Assembly (NCBI RefSeq): GCF_039592695.1
Contig: NZ_JBBUTK010000001.1
Coordinates: forward strand, 1,116,001 to 1,180,000
Origin: Flagellimonas_A sp039592695
Lineage (GTDB): Bacteria > Bacteroidota > Bacteroidia > Flavobacteriales > Flavobacteriaceae
Reading direction: 5' to 3'
Length of the DNA stretch: 64,000 bases
Position numbers and translations under genes: made by a program. Positions within the stretch are counted from its first letter, which is position 1. Each line of letters begins with the position of its first letter. The notes beneath the pieces were generated by a model. That model was given only the letters and a program-made list of their open reading frames with translations, was not told the origin of the DNA and did not search any database. Below, one piece after another: positions 34,200-43,250 of the stretch.

Positions 34200-35459
34200 T
34201 TACTCGCCCATCGCTGCAGCAACTGCAGCGGAAAGTCGCTTGTACGTGCCATTTTGAAGACGTTCACGAATAGCTGAAAAAGCATCCAAGGTTTCCTCAA
34301 TGTCCTGCATGGTATGGGTAGCCGTAGGAATCATTCGAAGTAAAATCAATCCTTTAGGTATCACAGGATAAACCACTATGCTACAGAATATTCCATAATT
34401 CTCACGAAGGTCTTTGACCAATGCCATCGCTTCGGGAATACTGCCGTTCAAATACACTGGGGTCACACAACTTTGAGTGGTACCGATATCGAATCCGCGT
34501 TCTTTGAGTCCGTTTTGAAGCGCATTCACGTTCTCCCAAAGTTTTGCCTTCAGTTCAGGTTTGGTGCGCAACATATCCAAACGTTTCAACGCCCCTTTGA
34601 CATAGACCATCGGTAACGATTTGGCAAACATTTGCGAACGCATATTATATTTCAGGTAGTCGATAATTTCTTTATCCGAAGCCACAAAAGCCCCGATACC
34701 GGCCATTGATTTTGCGAACGTAGCGAGGTAGACATCAATGTCGTCTTGAATACCCTGTTCCTCACCTGCGCCCGCGCCTGTCTTTCCAAGTGTTCCAAAG
34801 CCATGGGCATCATCGACCAACAAACGAAATTTGAATTTTTTCTTAAGGCCTACAATATCCTTCAAAATGCCTTGCTCTCCTCGCATACCAAAGACACCTT
34901 CAGAAATCACAAGGATTCCCCCACCTGTCTCTTGAGCCATTTTGGTGGCACGTTCCAGATTCTTTTCCAGGCTATCGACATCGTTGTGCATAAAGGTGAA
35001 GCGTTTGCCTACATGCAATCGCACCCCATCAATGATACAGGCATGGCAATCCACATCATAAACAATAATATCATCTTTGGTAACCAAGGCATCGATAACC
35101 GACATAAACCCCTGATAGCCAAAATTCAAAAGATAGGAAGCCTCTTTGTTGACAAAATCAGCCAGTTCTCGCTCCAGTTTTTCGTGATAGTCGGTATGCC
35201 CGCTCATCATTCTAGCACCCATGGGATAGGCCGTTCCATGCTCCAATGCGGCATCGCCGTCAATTCTTTTGATTTCAGGCAGATTCGCCAGCCCTAGATA
35301 ATCATTGATGCTCCATGTAATGACCTCTTTGCCCTGAAATTTCATTCGATTCGAGATGGGTCCCTCCAATTTGGGGAACACAAAATAGCCTTCTGCCTGC
35401 GAGGCCCATTTGCCCAAAGGGCCTTTGTTCTCAATAATTCTATCGAATAAATCTCTCAT
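34200..35459 (-). CDS. alpha-oxoamine synthase, probable cysteate fatty-acyltransferase (capnine synthesis)
   Basis: A 419-residue PLP enzyme of the serine palmitoyltransferase/AONS/KBL family. It condenses an amino acid with an acyl-CoA or acyl-ACP with loss of CO2. Family residues are present: YDVDCHACIIDG with the stacking His near 140, LLVDDAHGFGTLG with the cofactor Asp, and the PLP Lys in FAKSM near residue 249. The neighbour upstream on the same strand is a cysteate-synthase-like enzyme, and in gliding Bacteroidota a homologue joins cysteate to a fatty acyl group to make 3-dehydrocapnine, the precursor of sulfonolipids. This role is inferred from family and context; serine palmitoyltransferase or AONS are alternatives. 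A terminator hairpin separates the two genes. Confidence 0.85.
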   Translation of the reverse strand: MRDLFDRIIENKGPLGKWASQAEGYFVFPKLEGPISNRMKFQGKEVITWSINDYLGLANLPEIKRIDGDAALEHGTAYPMGARMMSGHTDYHEKLERELADFVNKEASYLLNFGYQGFMSVIDALVTKDDIIVYDVDCHACIIDGVRLHVGKRFTFMHNDVDSLEKNLERATKMAQETGGGILVISEGVFGMRGEQGILKDIVGLKKKFKFRLLVDDAHGFGTLGKTGAGAGEEQGIQDDIDVYLATFAKSMAGIGAFVASDKEIIDYLKYNMRSQMFAKSLPMVYVKGALKRLDMLRTKPELKAKLWENVNALQNGLKERGFDIGTTQSCVTPVYLNGSIPEAMALVKDLRENYGIFCSIVVYPVIPKGLILLRMIPTATHTMQDIEETLDAFSAIRERLQNGTYKRLSAAVAAAMGE

Positions 35460-35527
35460 CTGCCAAGTTCTGAATTATCTGCAAAAATATACATTTTTGG
35501 CTAGGTGCCACAACCCATTGCCCATAT

Positions 35528-35554
35528 AAAAAAAACAGCGGCGAATGGCCGCTG
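35528..35554 (-). terminator. terminator between the two capnine-pathway genes
   Basis: CAGCGGC (35536-35542) and GCCGCTG (35548-35554) form a 7-bp stem; on the minus strand it is followed by eight T (35528-35535). It lies after the stop at 35581 and before the start of the next gene at 35459. Confidence 0.8.
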
Positions 35555-35580
35555 CTTCAACTTCCTTGGATTTTTACCGA

Positions 35581-36621
35581 TTATTTTATGAATTCGACGC
35601 GTTGCGGCTCTTCAGTATTCTTGGTATCAAAAAAGCCCTGGCTCTCCATCCATTCATTGCTATACACTTTGCTCATATAACGTGATCCATGGTCAGGAAA
35701 GATGATAACCACATTGCTGTTTTCTGAAAACTCTCCCTCTGCATTTAATTGATGTACGGCCTGCATGGCAGCACCACTGGTATACCCTAAGAAAAGTCCT
35801 TCTGTGTGTGCCAAGGTACGTGCCATGTGGGCACTCTCTTCATCGGTGACCTTGGTATATGAGTCAATGGCTTCAAAATCTGTGGCCGCAGGAATCAAGT
35901 TCTTGCCCAAGCCTTCAATCCGGTACGGATACACCTCGTTGTGATCGAACTCTTGTGTTTCGTGAAATTTTTTCAATACAGAACCGTAGGCATCCACTCC
36001 CAGAATACGAATGTCGGGGTTCTGCTCTTTCAAATAACGGGCAATACCCGAAATAGTGCCCCCTGTGCCACTGCAGGCCACCAAGTGCGTGATTTGCCCA
36101 TTGGTCTGTTCCCAAATTTCAGGTCCGGTGGTTTTGTAATGGGCTTCTATATTGAGCTCGTTAAAATATTGGTTGATATAGATAGAGCCGTCGGTTTCTT
36201 CATGCAACCGCTTGGCCACTTCATAATAGGAACGTGGGTCGTCAGCACTAACGTGGGCTGGACAGACGTATACCTTGGCACCCATGGCACGAAGCATGTC
36301 AATCTTATCTTGTGATGATTTTGAACTTACCGCCAAAATACAGTCATAGCCCTTTACAATGCTTACCATGGCCAAACTGAACCCTGTATTGCCCGAAGTG
36401 GTCTCGATAATGGTACTGCCGGGTTTTAAGATGCCCCTGCGCTCGGCCTCTTCAATAATGTATACGGCAATGCGGTCTTTTGATGAATGGCCCGGATTGA
36501 ACGCCTCAACCTTCGCATAAAAGTTTCCGGTGAGGGATTCGGTTGTCTTGTTCAACTTGATAAGTGGGGTATTGCCAACTAAATCTAAAATGCTGTTATA
36601 GGCATTGATTTTGTTTTCCAT
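35581..36621 (-). CDS. cysteine-synthase-family PLP enzyme, probable cysteate synthase
   Basis: A 346-residue fold-type II PLP enzyme. It starts ILDLVGNTPLIKLNK, has the PLP Lys at residue 48 in GHSSKDR (where cysteine synthases have GGSVKDR), the phosphate/substrate loop TTSGNTG near 78-84, and the glycine-rich PLP-phosphate loop SGTGGT near 187. In sulfonolipid-producing Bacteroidota an enzyme of this family makes cysteate from O-phosphoserine and sulfite. The changed G-H-S-S loop, and the acyltransferase next door, support that role here over ordinary cysteine or cystathionine synthesis, but a substrate test is lacking. A -7 box, TAATTTTG, lies at 36671-36678 on the minus strand. Confidence 0.85.
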   Translation of the reverse strand: MENKINAYNSILDLVGNTPLIKLNKTTESLTGNFYAKVEAFNPGHSSKDRIAVYIIEEAERRGILKPGSTIIETTSGNTGFSLAMVSIVKGYDCILAVSSKSSQDKIDMLRAMGAKVYVCPAHVSADDPRSYYEVAKRLHEETDGSIYINQYFNELNIEAHYKTTGPEIWEQTNGQITHLVACSGTGGTISGIARYLKEQNPDIRILGVDAYGSVLKKFHETQEFDHNEVYPYRIEGLGKNLIPAATDFEAIDSYTKVTDEESAHMARTLAHTEGLFLGYTSGAAMQAVHQLNAEGEFSENSNVVIIFPDHGSRYMSKVYSNEWMESQGFFDTKNTEEPQRVEFIK

Positions 36622-36670
36622 AGTTTGTGTTAGGTAAGGCTGTTGGGCTTTCGGCCCAATTTAGCCGTGG

Positions 36671-36678
36671 CAAAATTA
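36671..36678 (-). promoter_or_regulatory. -7 promoter box for the cysteate-synthase-like gene
   Basis: TAATTTTG on the minus strand, 50 bp upstream of the ATG. The leader contains a TTGGGC/GCCCAA hairpin (about 36641-36657). A -33 TTTG is not clear. Confidence 0.4.
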
Positions 36679-36691
36679 ATATTTTTATTTT

Positions 36692-38830
36692 TTATGGGAT
36701 TTTTCCCTCTAAATCCAATAAAAAGGCAAACTCTTTTGCGGTCTCCTTTATGGCTTCAAACCTTCCGGAAGCACCTCCATGGCCCGCATCCATATTGGTA
36801 TCCAAAAACAAAAGGTTGTCATCGGTTTTGTAATCCCTGAGCTTGGCCACCCATTTGGCAGGCTCCCAATACTGCACCTGTGAATCATGCAGCCCAGTGG
36901 ATACATACATGTTCGGATATGCTTTTTGCACCACATTGTCATAGGGTGAATATGAAAGCATGTAGTCGTAATATTCTTTGTCATTCGGATTGCCCCATTC
37001 GTCATATTCACCTGTGGTCAGCGGAATGGAATCATCTGACATGGTCGTGATGACATCCACAAAAGGAACAGCGGCGATAATCCCATTATACAATTCTGGT
37101 GCAATGTTGACCACGGCACCCATCAACAAGCCGCCCGCTGAACCCCCCATGGCATACAAATGTCCGGGGCTTGTGTAGTTGTTTTCTATCAAAAATTTGG
37201 AACAATCAACAAAATCGGTAAAGGTGTTCTTCTTGGTAAGCAATTTGCCATCTTCATACCACGGTCTGCCCAGATATTCGCCACCCCTGACATGGGCAAT
37301 GGCATAAACAAACCCCCTATCCAACAAACTCAATCGGGTGGAAGAAAAATAGGGGTCAATGGTCGCACCGTACGAACCGTAGCCGTACTGCAATAGCGGA
37401 CTTGTACCATCCAATTTCGTATCTTTGTGGTACACCAAAGAAATCGGAACCTTTACCCCATCACGGGCTGTGGCCCAGACCCTTTCAGAACGGTAGTTGG
37501 CTTTATCAAACTTTCCGCCGAGCACCTCTTGCTCTTTCAATACCGATTTCTCTTTGGTATCCATATCAAACTCCACAATTGAGTATGGCGAGGTCATGGC
37601 ATTGTAGAAATATCGAAGCTTGTCGGTGTCAAAATCAAGATTGGTGGTCGGGCCCATGACGTAGGTCTCGCTCTCAATGGGCAGGTAATAAGAGTCGGTA
37701 TCATCCCAACGGACAATCTTCATTTTGTTGAGGCCGTTTTCACGTTCTGAAAGCACATAGTGGTCTTTGAAAATCTCAACATCCTCCAATAGCACATCTT
37801 CTCGGTGCGAAATGAATTCTTGCCAGTTTTCGTGATTGGTTTGATCTTCTTTGGCTTTCATCAGCTTGAAATTGGTCGCGTCGTCTTTATTGGTCAACAC
37901 ATAGAACGAATCGCCATAATGTGAAATACTATATTCCAATCCTCTTTTACGGGGTGAGAATACCTCAAACTTGCCATCAGGGGTGTTTGCCGGAAGCACC
38001 TGGTATTCTGAGGTAAGCGTGCTCACCGACCCGATGACGATATATTTTTTCGATTTAGTCTTGTAAACAAAAGTGCTGAACGTTTCGTCATCTTCATGAA
38101 AAATCAGTTCGTCTTCTTCGGTCGGTGTACCCAATCGGTGCTTGTAAATCTTGTCAGACCGAAGCGTCACAGGGTCTTTCTTTGTATAGAAGAGGGTTTT
38201 GTTATCATTTGCCCAAACCGAACTGCCCGTGGTGTTCTCAATTTTATCGGGATAGATTTCACCTGTTTCCAGATTTTTGATTTGGATGTAATATTGCCTT
38301 CTGGAGACCGTATCAAGACCAAAGGCGGCCAATGTATTGTCTGGGCTCACCGAAATGCCCCTTAGATTAAAGAATTCATGCCCTTCTGCCATTTTATTGC
38401 AATCAAACAAAATTTCCGGTTCGGCCTCCAAGGTTCCTTTTTTTCTCGAATAAATCGGATATTCTTTGCCCGTTTCGTACTTGGTGATGTACCAGAAGCC
38501 ATTCAGTTTATAGGGTACCGATGAGTCATCTTCTTTGATTCGCGACTTCATCTCTTCATAGAGAGCTGCCTGAAAATCCTTCGTATGTGCCGTCATGGCC
38601 TGATAGTACCCATTTTCAGCAGTGAGATAATCCAACACTTCTTGGTCTTCCCTATCGTTCAACCAATAATAGTCGTCGGTGCGAACATGGCCATGCTTCT
38701 CAAGTTCTTTTGGTTTTTTCTTGGCAATCGGTGGGGTATGTTTCATGGTGTTTTGGTCAGTGTTCTTGCAAGAGGCGACAAAAATAAGACAGAATGCAAA
38801 AAAGTACGATTGGATAAGATGGAATCTCAT
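36692..38830 (-). CDS. S9 prolyl oligopeptidase-type lipoprotein (oligopeptidase B-like)
   Basis: A 712-residue serine peptidase. The N-terminus is a lipoprotein signal (FAFCLIFVASC, Cys near residue 21). Residues about 60-440 form the beta-propeller, opening with the conserved HGHVRTDDYYWLNDREDQEVLDYL (in part). The C-terminal alpha/beta-hydrolase domain has the nucleophile GGSAGG near 555, the Asp in LHDSQV near 640 and the His in MDAGHGGASGRF near 680, so the triad is complete. Oligopeptidase B cleaves short peptides after basic residues. Export to the envelope suggests peptide scavenging. Single gene, divergent from ebfC. Confidence 0.9.
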   Translation of the reverse strand: MRFHLIQSYFFAFCLIFVASCKNTDQNTMKHTPPIAKKKPKELEKHGHVRTDDYYWLNDREDQEVLDYLTAENGYYQAMTAHTKDFQAALYEEMKSRIKEDDSSVPYKLNGFWYITKYETGKEYPIYSRKKGTLEAEPEILFDCNKMAEGHEFFNLRGISVSPDNTLAAFGLDTVSRRQYYIQIKNLETGEIYPDKIENTTGSSVWANDNKTLFYTKKDPVTLRSDKIYKHRLGTPTEEDELIFHEDDETFSTFVYKTKSKKYIVIGSVSTLTSEYQVLPANTPDGKFEVFSPRKRGLEYSISHYGDSFYVLTNKDDATNFKLMKAKEDQTNHENWQEFISHREDVLLEDVEIFKDHYVLSERENGLNKMKIVRWDDTDSYYLPIESETYVMGPTTNLDFDTDKLRYFYNAMTSPYSIVEFDMDTKEKSVLKEQEVLGGKFDKANYRSERVWATARDGVKVPISLVYHKDTKLDGTSPLLQYGYGSYGATIDPYFSSTRLSLLDRGFVYAIAHVRGGEYLGRPWYEDGKLLTKKNTFTDFVDCSKFLIENNYTSPGHLYAMGGSAGGLLMGAVVNIAPELYNGIIAAVPFVDVITTMSDDSIPLTTGEYDEWGNPNDKEYYDYMLSYSPYDNVVQKAYPNMYVSTGLHDSQVQYWEPAKWVAKLRDYKTDDNLLFLDTNMDAGHGGASGRFEAIKETAKEFAFLLDLEGKIP

Positions 38831-38863
38831 TTTGGCTGGATTTTGGCAATATTAGTAATTTTG
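38831..38863 (+). promoter_or_regulatory. promoter for ebfC
   Basis: TTTG at 38831-38834 and TAATTTTG at 38856-38863 are 21 bp apart, matching the Bacteroidota consensus. The predicted start of transcription is about 25 nt before the ATG at 38895. The -33 box abuts the first codon of the divergent peptidase gene. Confidence 0.6.
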
Positions 38864-38894
38864 TCCATATCGATAACGATAAAACTTACAGATT

Positions 38895-39221
38895 ATGTTC
38901 GGAGACATGATGGGAATGATGGGTAAATTAAAAGAGGCCCAGAAAAGGGTGGAAGCCACTAAAGAACGATTGAATACGGTGATTTTGGAGGAAGCATCTT
39001 CGGATGGACTTTTGAAAGCCTCCATCACGGCAAATCGTGAACTGAAAGCTATCGAAATTGACGATTCTCTGTTGAACGATAAAGAGCAGTTAGAAGATTA
39101 CCTCGTTTTGACACTGAACAAGGCCATTGAACGTGCGACCAAGGTCAATGAAGCTGAATTGGCGGCAGTGGCCAAAGAGGGCATGCCCAATATTCCGGGA
39201 ATGGACGGCTTTTTTAAATAA
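38895..39221 (+). CDS. ebfC: YbaB/EbfC nucleoid-associated protein
   Basis: A 108-residue small DNA-binding protein. It shows the family pattern: a Met/Gly-rich start (MFGDMMGMMGKLKEAQKRVE), a central beta-hairpin (GLLKASITANRELKAIEIDDSLL) and a long C-terminal helix ending GMPNIPGMDGFF. YbaB/EbfC forms tweezer-like dimers on DNA and affects nucleoid structure. In many bacteria it lies beside dnaX and recR; here the neighbours are a DUF1508 protein and a peptidase instead. Confidence 0.92.
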   Translation: MFGDMMGMMGKLKEAQKRVEATKERLNTVILEEASSDGLLKASITANRELKAIEIDDSLLNDKEQLEDYLVLTLNKAIERATKVNEAELAAVAKEGMPNIPGMDGFFK

Positions 39222-39256
39222 GGTCTGCTTTCGTATCTTCAGAAAAAATTCCGAAG

Positions 39257-39568
39257 GTGGTTGAAATCAAGTCGTACCATGACAAATTTCGTTTTGAAAT
39301 CACTTCTTTAGCAGGGGCGGTCTTGCTAAAAAGTGTGGCTTTTTCCGATGAGGAGGAAGCCCGCACAGCCTTTTCAGAGATACAACAGTTCAGAAACAAA
39401 AAGATTGTCAGGTTCGAGCGGCGTACCGACCATGATGGCCAATTCTTTTTTCAAATGAAAAATGCAACGGGCAAAGTTCTTGCAGAAAGCCAGACTTATG
39501 ACTCAGAACCCGGCATGGAAAACGGTATCAAAAACTTGAAAAAGCGTTTATCTGAACTCAGTACTTGA
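39257..39568 (+). CDS. DUF1508/YegP-like two-repeat protein
   Basis: A 103-residue protein made of two YegP repeats: FRFEITSLAGAVLLKS...AFSEIQQF (about 10-50) and GQFFFQMKNATGKVLAESQTY (about 60-95). Each repeat is a small beta-beta-beta-alpha unit. No function is established. Start is GTG at 39257, which leaves a 35-bp gap after ebfC; no ATG is available. Probably co-transcribed with ebfC; convergent with the threonine aldolase gene, 3 bp away. Confidence 0.8.
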   Translation: MVEIKSYHDKFRFEITSLAGAVLLKSVAFSDEEEARTAFSEIQQFRNKKIVRFERRTDHDGQFFFQMKNATGKVLAESQTYDSEPGMENGIKNLKKRLSELST

Positions 39569-39571
39569 CTG

Positions 39572-40594
39572 CTAGAGTTTCTTCAGCACCTCTAAAGTAT
39601 AGTCATGCATTTCATCGGTATAATCTAAATGGGTGACCATGCGTAGTTTGCCCTGCCCCATATTGATGAGCAGAATGCCTTTTTTCTCCAACATTTTAAT
39701 GAAATTGTCGGTGGACATCAAAGTCTCATCCAACTCAAAAATCACGATATTGGTTTCAATGGGCTGTACTTTTTGCACAAATGGTAGGGTTTCAAGCACC
39801 TCTCCTAATTCTTTGGCCTTTTGATGGTCTTCTGCCAATCGTTCATGATGTTTTTCAAGGGCAAAAAGTGCGGCGGCAGCCAAATACCCCGATTGCCGCA
39901 TACCACCACCTAGAATTTTTCGCACCCGCAATGCTTTGTCAATAAATTCTTGGTCGCCCAATAACAGTGAGCCTACGGGGCACCCCAATCCTTTGCTTAA
40001 ACATACACTGATAGAATCGAAAAGCGCGCCATATTGTTCTGGGGATTCGTTTTTTGCCACCAAGGCATTCCACAGTCGGGCACCATCAAGATGATAGCCC
40101 AAATGGTGTTTATCACAGACCGCACGGATTTTTTTCAGTTCCGAGAAATCCCAACACGCTCCCCCACCTTTGTTCGTCGTGTTTTCAATACAGACCAATG
40201 AGGTCAACGGGCTGTGGTAGAAATCAGGCGGATTGATGGCAGCTTCCACTTGTTCCGCGGTCATCATGCCCCGATGGCCATCGACCAATTTGCAGGAAAC
40301 GCCACTATTAAAACTCACGCCACCGCCCTCGTAGTTGTAAACGTGCGCATATTTATCACAGATCAATTGTTCCCCGGGGTTTGTATGCACTTTGATGGCC
40401 GTTTGGTTGGTCATGGTACCACTGGGAAAAAATAGGGCAGCTTCCATTCCGAACAAGTCCGCTACTTTTTTTTCCAGGGCATTGACTGATGGGTCTTCTT
40501 TAAATACGTCGTCACCCACCTTGGCCGTCATCATGGCCTCGAGCATGCCTGCTGTGGGTTGGGCAACGGTATCGCTGATTAGGTTGACTTTCAA
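39572..40594 (-). CDS. ltaE: low-specificity L-threonine aldolase (GntG family)
   Basis: A 340-residue fold-type I PLP enzyme that splits L-threonine or allo-threonine to glycine and acetaldehyde. It opens with NLISDTVAQPTAGMLEAM and GDDVFKEDPSVNALE, has MEAALFFPSGTMTNQ near 50-64, CIENTTNKGGGACW near 135, the PLP-ring Asp in YHLDGARLWNA near 168-178, and the Schiff-base Lys in SVCLSKGLGCPVGS near 200. All are typical. It lies downstream of the large metalloprotease gene on the same strand, with the heptad array 40600-40680 between them. Confidence 0.92.
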   Translation of the reverse strand: MKVNLISDTVAQPTAGMLEAMMTAKVGDDVFKEDPSVNALEKKVADLFGMEAALFFPSGTMTNQTAIKVHTNPGEQLICDKYAHVYNYEGGGVSFNSGVSCKLVDGHRGMMTAEQVEAAINPPDFYHSPLTSLVCIENTTNKGGGACWDFSELKKIRAVCDKHHLGYHLDGARLWNALVAKNESPEQYGALFDSISVCLSKGLGCPVGSLLLGDQEFIDKALRVRKILGGGMRQSGYLAAAALFALEKHHERLAEDHQKAKELGEVLETLPFVQKVQPIETNIVIFELDETLMSTDNFIKMLEKKGILLINMGQGKLRMVTHLDYTDEMHDYTLEVLKKL

Positions 40595-40599
40595 GTGGG

Positions 40600-40680
40600 T
40601 TTAGGGTTTAGGGTTTAGGGTTTAGGGAATATCCTGAATTACTGATTACTGATTACTGATTACTGATTACTGATTACTGA
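40600..40680. repeat. perfect heptanucleotide arrays: TTTAGGG x4 and TTACTGA x6
   Basis: Four exact copies of TTTAGGG (40600-40627) are followed by an 11-bp junction containing a degenerate ATCCTGA, and then six exact copies of TTACTGA (40639-40680). The right array enters the metalloprotease coding region: its last 14 bases encode the final Ser-Asn-Gln and the stop codon of that gene on the minus strand. Confidence 0.95.
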
Positions 40681-43069
40681 AATATTCAAAACAATCCATA
40701 CCTATTGGGGAACCGTCTGGAATCTTTGGAATCTCAAATTTTGATTCAAAGGACTGTGGCTTTTTTATATAAGCTTGTAATTTCGATTTCAACAAAATGT
40801 CCTTTTCAGATAAAGAATTCTTTATCTCTTCCAAAAATCTCAAGACAGTATCCGTAACTTGGGGGTAAACCACATCTGAGCTACCCAATTTCATCAAATG
40901 GTCAATGGTCAAATGCCTGATAACCTGCCGTAATTCATAATCATAATTTCCATCTTTTTTTATTGGAACAGTACTTAAAATCAATTTACGAAGCACATCT
41001 TCCAGCCCCAATTGATTCGCATCCATGGCTTTTTGTTGCACCAATCGGTTGGCCCTTTCAGGATGCAGTAGTAATCCCAAGGTCATATCACTAGCGGTTT
41101 CAGCAGCGCCAAAAGGGTCAAAGGCAACGCTTGTTTTGCTCTTGAATGATTCACGGGTTCTTGAATAGCCTATACTTCTCGGCGGAAACAATTTCAATTT
41201 GTTCTCTGGAATGGCCAATGTCGAGGCATCCAAAGTCTTTAACAATGATTTTAACGCGGCTTCCTGAACTGACTTACCAATGGTAGCGACCGTCAATTGA
41301 CCATCGCCCTTTACCGCATAATTATAATCGAGACCACCTATTATCTTCGACACGGCTTCCGTTTGGTAGCGGTGGAAGAAATAGAGCGGTACAAAAACAT
41401 CCTCAAGCACTGAAAGTGGCTCGCCAGAACGAATATTATCAACCGAAAAATTATCGATGGCCGTTTTTCTGATTTCCAGTACCTCTTCAAGTTCTTCAGC
41501 TGCACTTTTTCCATTGTCCCATAAATGTCCGTAGGCATGTGCCCCTCCTGTAGGGCGTGCATCTTGATCTGAAATATAGCGTAGGCCATCGCGTTGGGCT
41601 TCCTCCAAAATAGCATCCAAAGCCTCTCTCTCATCAGTACCGTCGGGAAAATCAGCATACGAATACGCCACGGTGACCTTGTCCCACTCGCCTATTCCAA
41701 CATCATAGGCGTTTGAAAAGTCAATTTCACCGTTCTCAAGTGAGAATTGTGGATGGGGATAATCCATCACTGAAGCCCTGTCATTCGTACTGGCCGCAAA
41801 ATTATGGGCAAAGCCCAAGGTGTGTCCGATTTCATGGGCCGAGAGCTGTCGAATACGGGCCAAGGCCAATTCGAGCATGGGTTGATCATTGTCGTCACGC
41901 TCGGCAAAGGGTTTGTTCATCAGTGCCTGGGCAATCATAAAATCTTGGCGAATGCGCAAACTTCCCAAACTCACATGCCCTTTGATGATTTCGCCCGTTC
42001 GTGGGTCTGTGATGCTGCTACCATAGCTCCAGCCACGTGTAGAGCGGTGCACCCACTGGATCACATTGTAGCGAACATCCAACGGGTCAGCGTCATCAGG
42101 CAATATCTTCAACTGAAAAGCATCTTTATAGCCAATGGCCTGAAAAGCTTGGTTCCACCAACGACCACCGTCCAACAATGCAGAACGCACGGGTTCTGGG
42201 GTACCATTGTCCAAATAATATACAATCGGCTCTACGGCTTCACTGACGCCGGCTTTGGGGTTTTTCTTTTCAAGTCGATGCCGAGTGACAAAACGTTTCA
42301 AGATTGGCTCTTGAACAGGAGTGGCATAGTCGTAATAGCTAAAAGGATAGGAACCGCAACGAGGGTCAAAATCCCGTTTTTCATAGTTGTCATCAGGCAG
42401 TTCGATAAAGGAGTGGTGTTGCGCCACCGTGACCAAAGATGGATTAGGCGCCACGGAGCGAATCCAATCTCCTTCCGGTTTTCCCTTAAAAGTCAGCAAA
42501 ACATCAAACTCCACATTTTTTGGGAATGCCTTGGTACGCTCAAAAGCAAAGGCACTTTTTGATGTGTCCAAACTATAAGAACCCTGTTTTGAACGTTTCA
42601 GCCGATTCGAAACCCCGTGTGCATCACGCATCAAAAAATCGGTGATGTCTACCAGATAACTGCTCTTGGCGCTGTCAAAAATTTCAAAGCCGTGCAGCAC
42701 CGATTTTGCAAAGGCCTGTTCAACCGATTTTTTTTCCAGCGAATTATCAGTCAGCGCCCGATATTTTAAGTTGGGTTGTATCAATAAGATTTTATTGCCC
42801 GCTTTTTTAAAAAAGACCACTTGTTCGTTGCCCAATTGGCCCCGGTCAAGACCGATATCGTTACTGCCGATACCACTGCTCAGAGAATATACGTACAGAA
42901 ATTCCTTTTCCAAATCATCAATCTGCAGATACATCTTATCTTTTGAATCATCGTAGTAAAAATCAAAATAGCCATTGAATTTTTGAAAATCCTTTGCTTT
43001 CTCAAACGTCTGTGCTGTAGCTGAAAATACTATGAGCGTAATCATTGTTAACAGTATGCTTCTTGCCAT
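40667..43069 (-). CDS. zinc-dependent metalloprotease (DUF5117/DUF4953 type)
   Basis: An 800-residue secreted protease. A signal peptide (SILLTMITLIVFSATA) is followed by a DUF5117-like N-terminal region (FNGYFDFYYDDSKDKMYLQI; FLYVYSLSSGIGSNDIGLDRG), the catalytic domain with the metzincin zinc site HEIGHTLGFAHN near residue 410-421, and a long C-terminal helical region. Substrate unknown; it may process or degrade envelope proteins or peptides. The final three residues and the stop codon lie in a TTACTGA heptad array, so the original C-terminus may have been different. It precedes the threonine aldolase gene. Confidence 0.87.
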   Translation of the reverse strand: MARSILLTMITLIVFSATAQTFEKAKDFQKFNGYFDFYYDDSKDKMYLQIDDLEKEFLYVYSLSSGIGSNDIGLDRGQLGNEQVVFFKKAGNKILLIQPNLKYRALTDNSLEKKSVEQAFAKSVLHGFEIFDSAKSSYLVDITDFLMRDAHGVSNRLKRSKQGSYSLDTSKSAFAFERTKAFPKNVEFDVLLTFKGKPEGDWIRSVAPNPSLVTVAQHHSFIELPDDNYEKRDFDPRCGSYPFSYYDYATPVQEPILKRFVTRHRLEKKNPKAGVSEAVEPIVYYLDNGTPEPVRSALLDGGRWWNQAFQAIGYKDAFQLKILPDDADPLDVRYNVIQWVHRSTRGWSYGSSITDPRTGEIIKGHVSLGSLRIRQDFMIAQALMNKPFAERDDNDQPMLELALARIRQLSAHEIGHTLGFAHNFAASTNDRASVMDYPHPQFSLENGEIDFSNAYDVGIGEWDKVTVAYSYADFPDGTDEREALDAILEEAQRDGLRYISDQDARPTGGAHAYGHLWDNGKSAAEELEEVLEIRKTAIDNFSVDNIRSGEPLSVLEDVFVPLYFFHRYQTEAVSKIIGGLDYNYAVKGDGQLTVATIGKSVQEAALKSLLKTLDASTLAIPENKLKLFPPRSIGYSRTRESFKSKTSVAFDPFGAAETASDMTLGLLLHPERANRLVQQKAMDANQLGLEDVLRKLILSTVPIKKDGNYDYELRQVIRHLTIDHLMKLGSSDVVYPQVTDTVLRFLEEIKNSLSEKDILLKSKLQAYIKKPQSFESKFEIPKIPDGSPIGMDCFEYFSNQ

Positions 43070-43250
43070 AATTCATCGATTAGTGCCTAAAAATAACAAT
43101 ATCTAAATACAGTTGACCACATTGATTTGGCCCAAAATATCATATCGCCATTCTTTTCTCGATTATTTATCAAAATACGATTATTGCAGTGGATTTTTTT
43201 GGATTTTTCCATTTCGAAAAACCGCAAAAAATGATTATATTTTAAGAAGA

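Noticed and set aside
40600..40680. CRISPR array or telomere-like element
   Set aside because: Units are only 7 bp, directly adjacent with no spacers, and no cas genes are present. TTTAGGG resembles the plant telomere unit but the region is internal to a bacterial operon.
43113..43250. Extended N-terminus of the ATP-grasp protein
   Set aside because: The extension is low in quality, hydrophobic/aromatic by chance and lacks a start; the family sequence begins at MIDQLKHPIF (43251).
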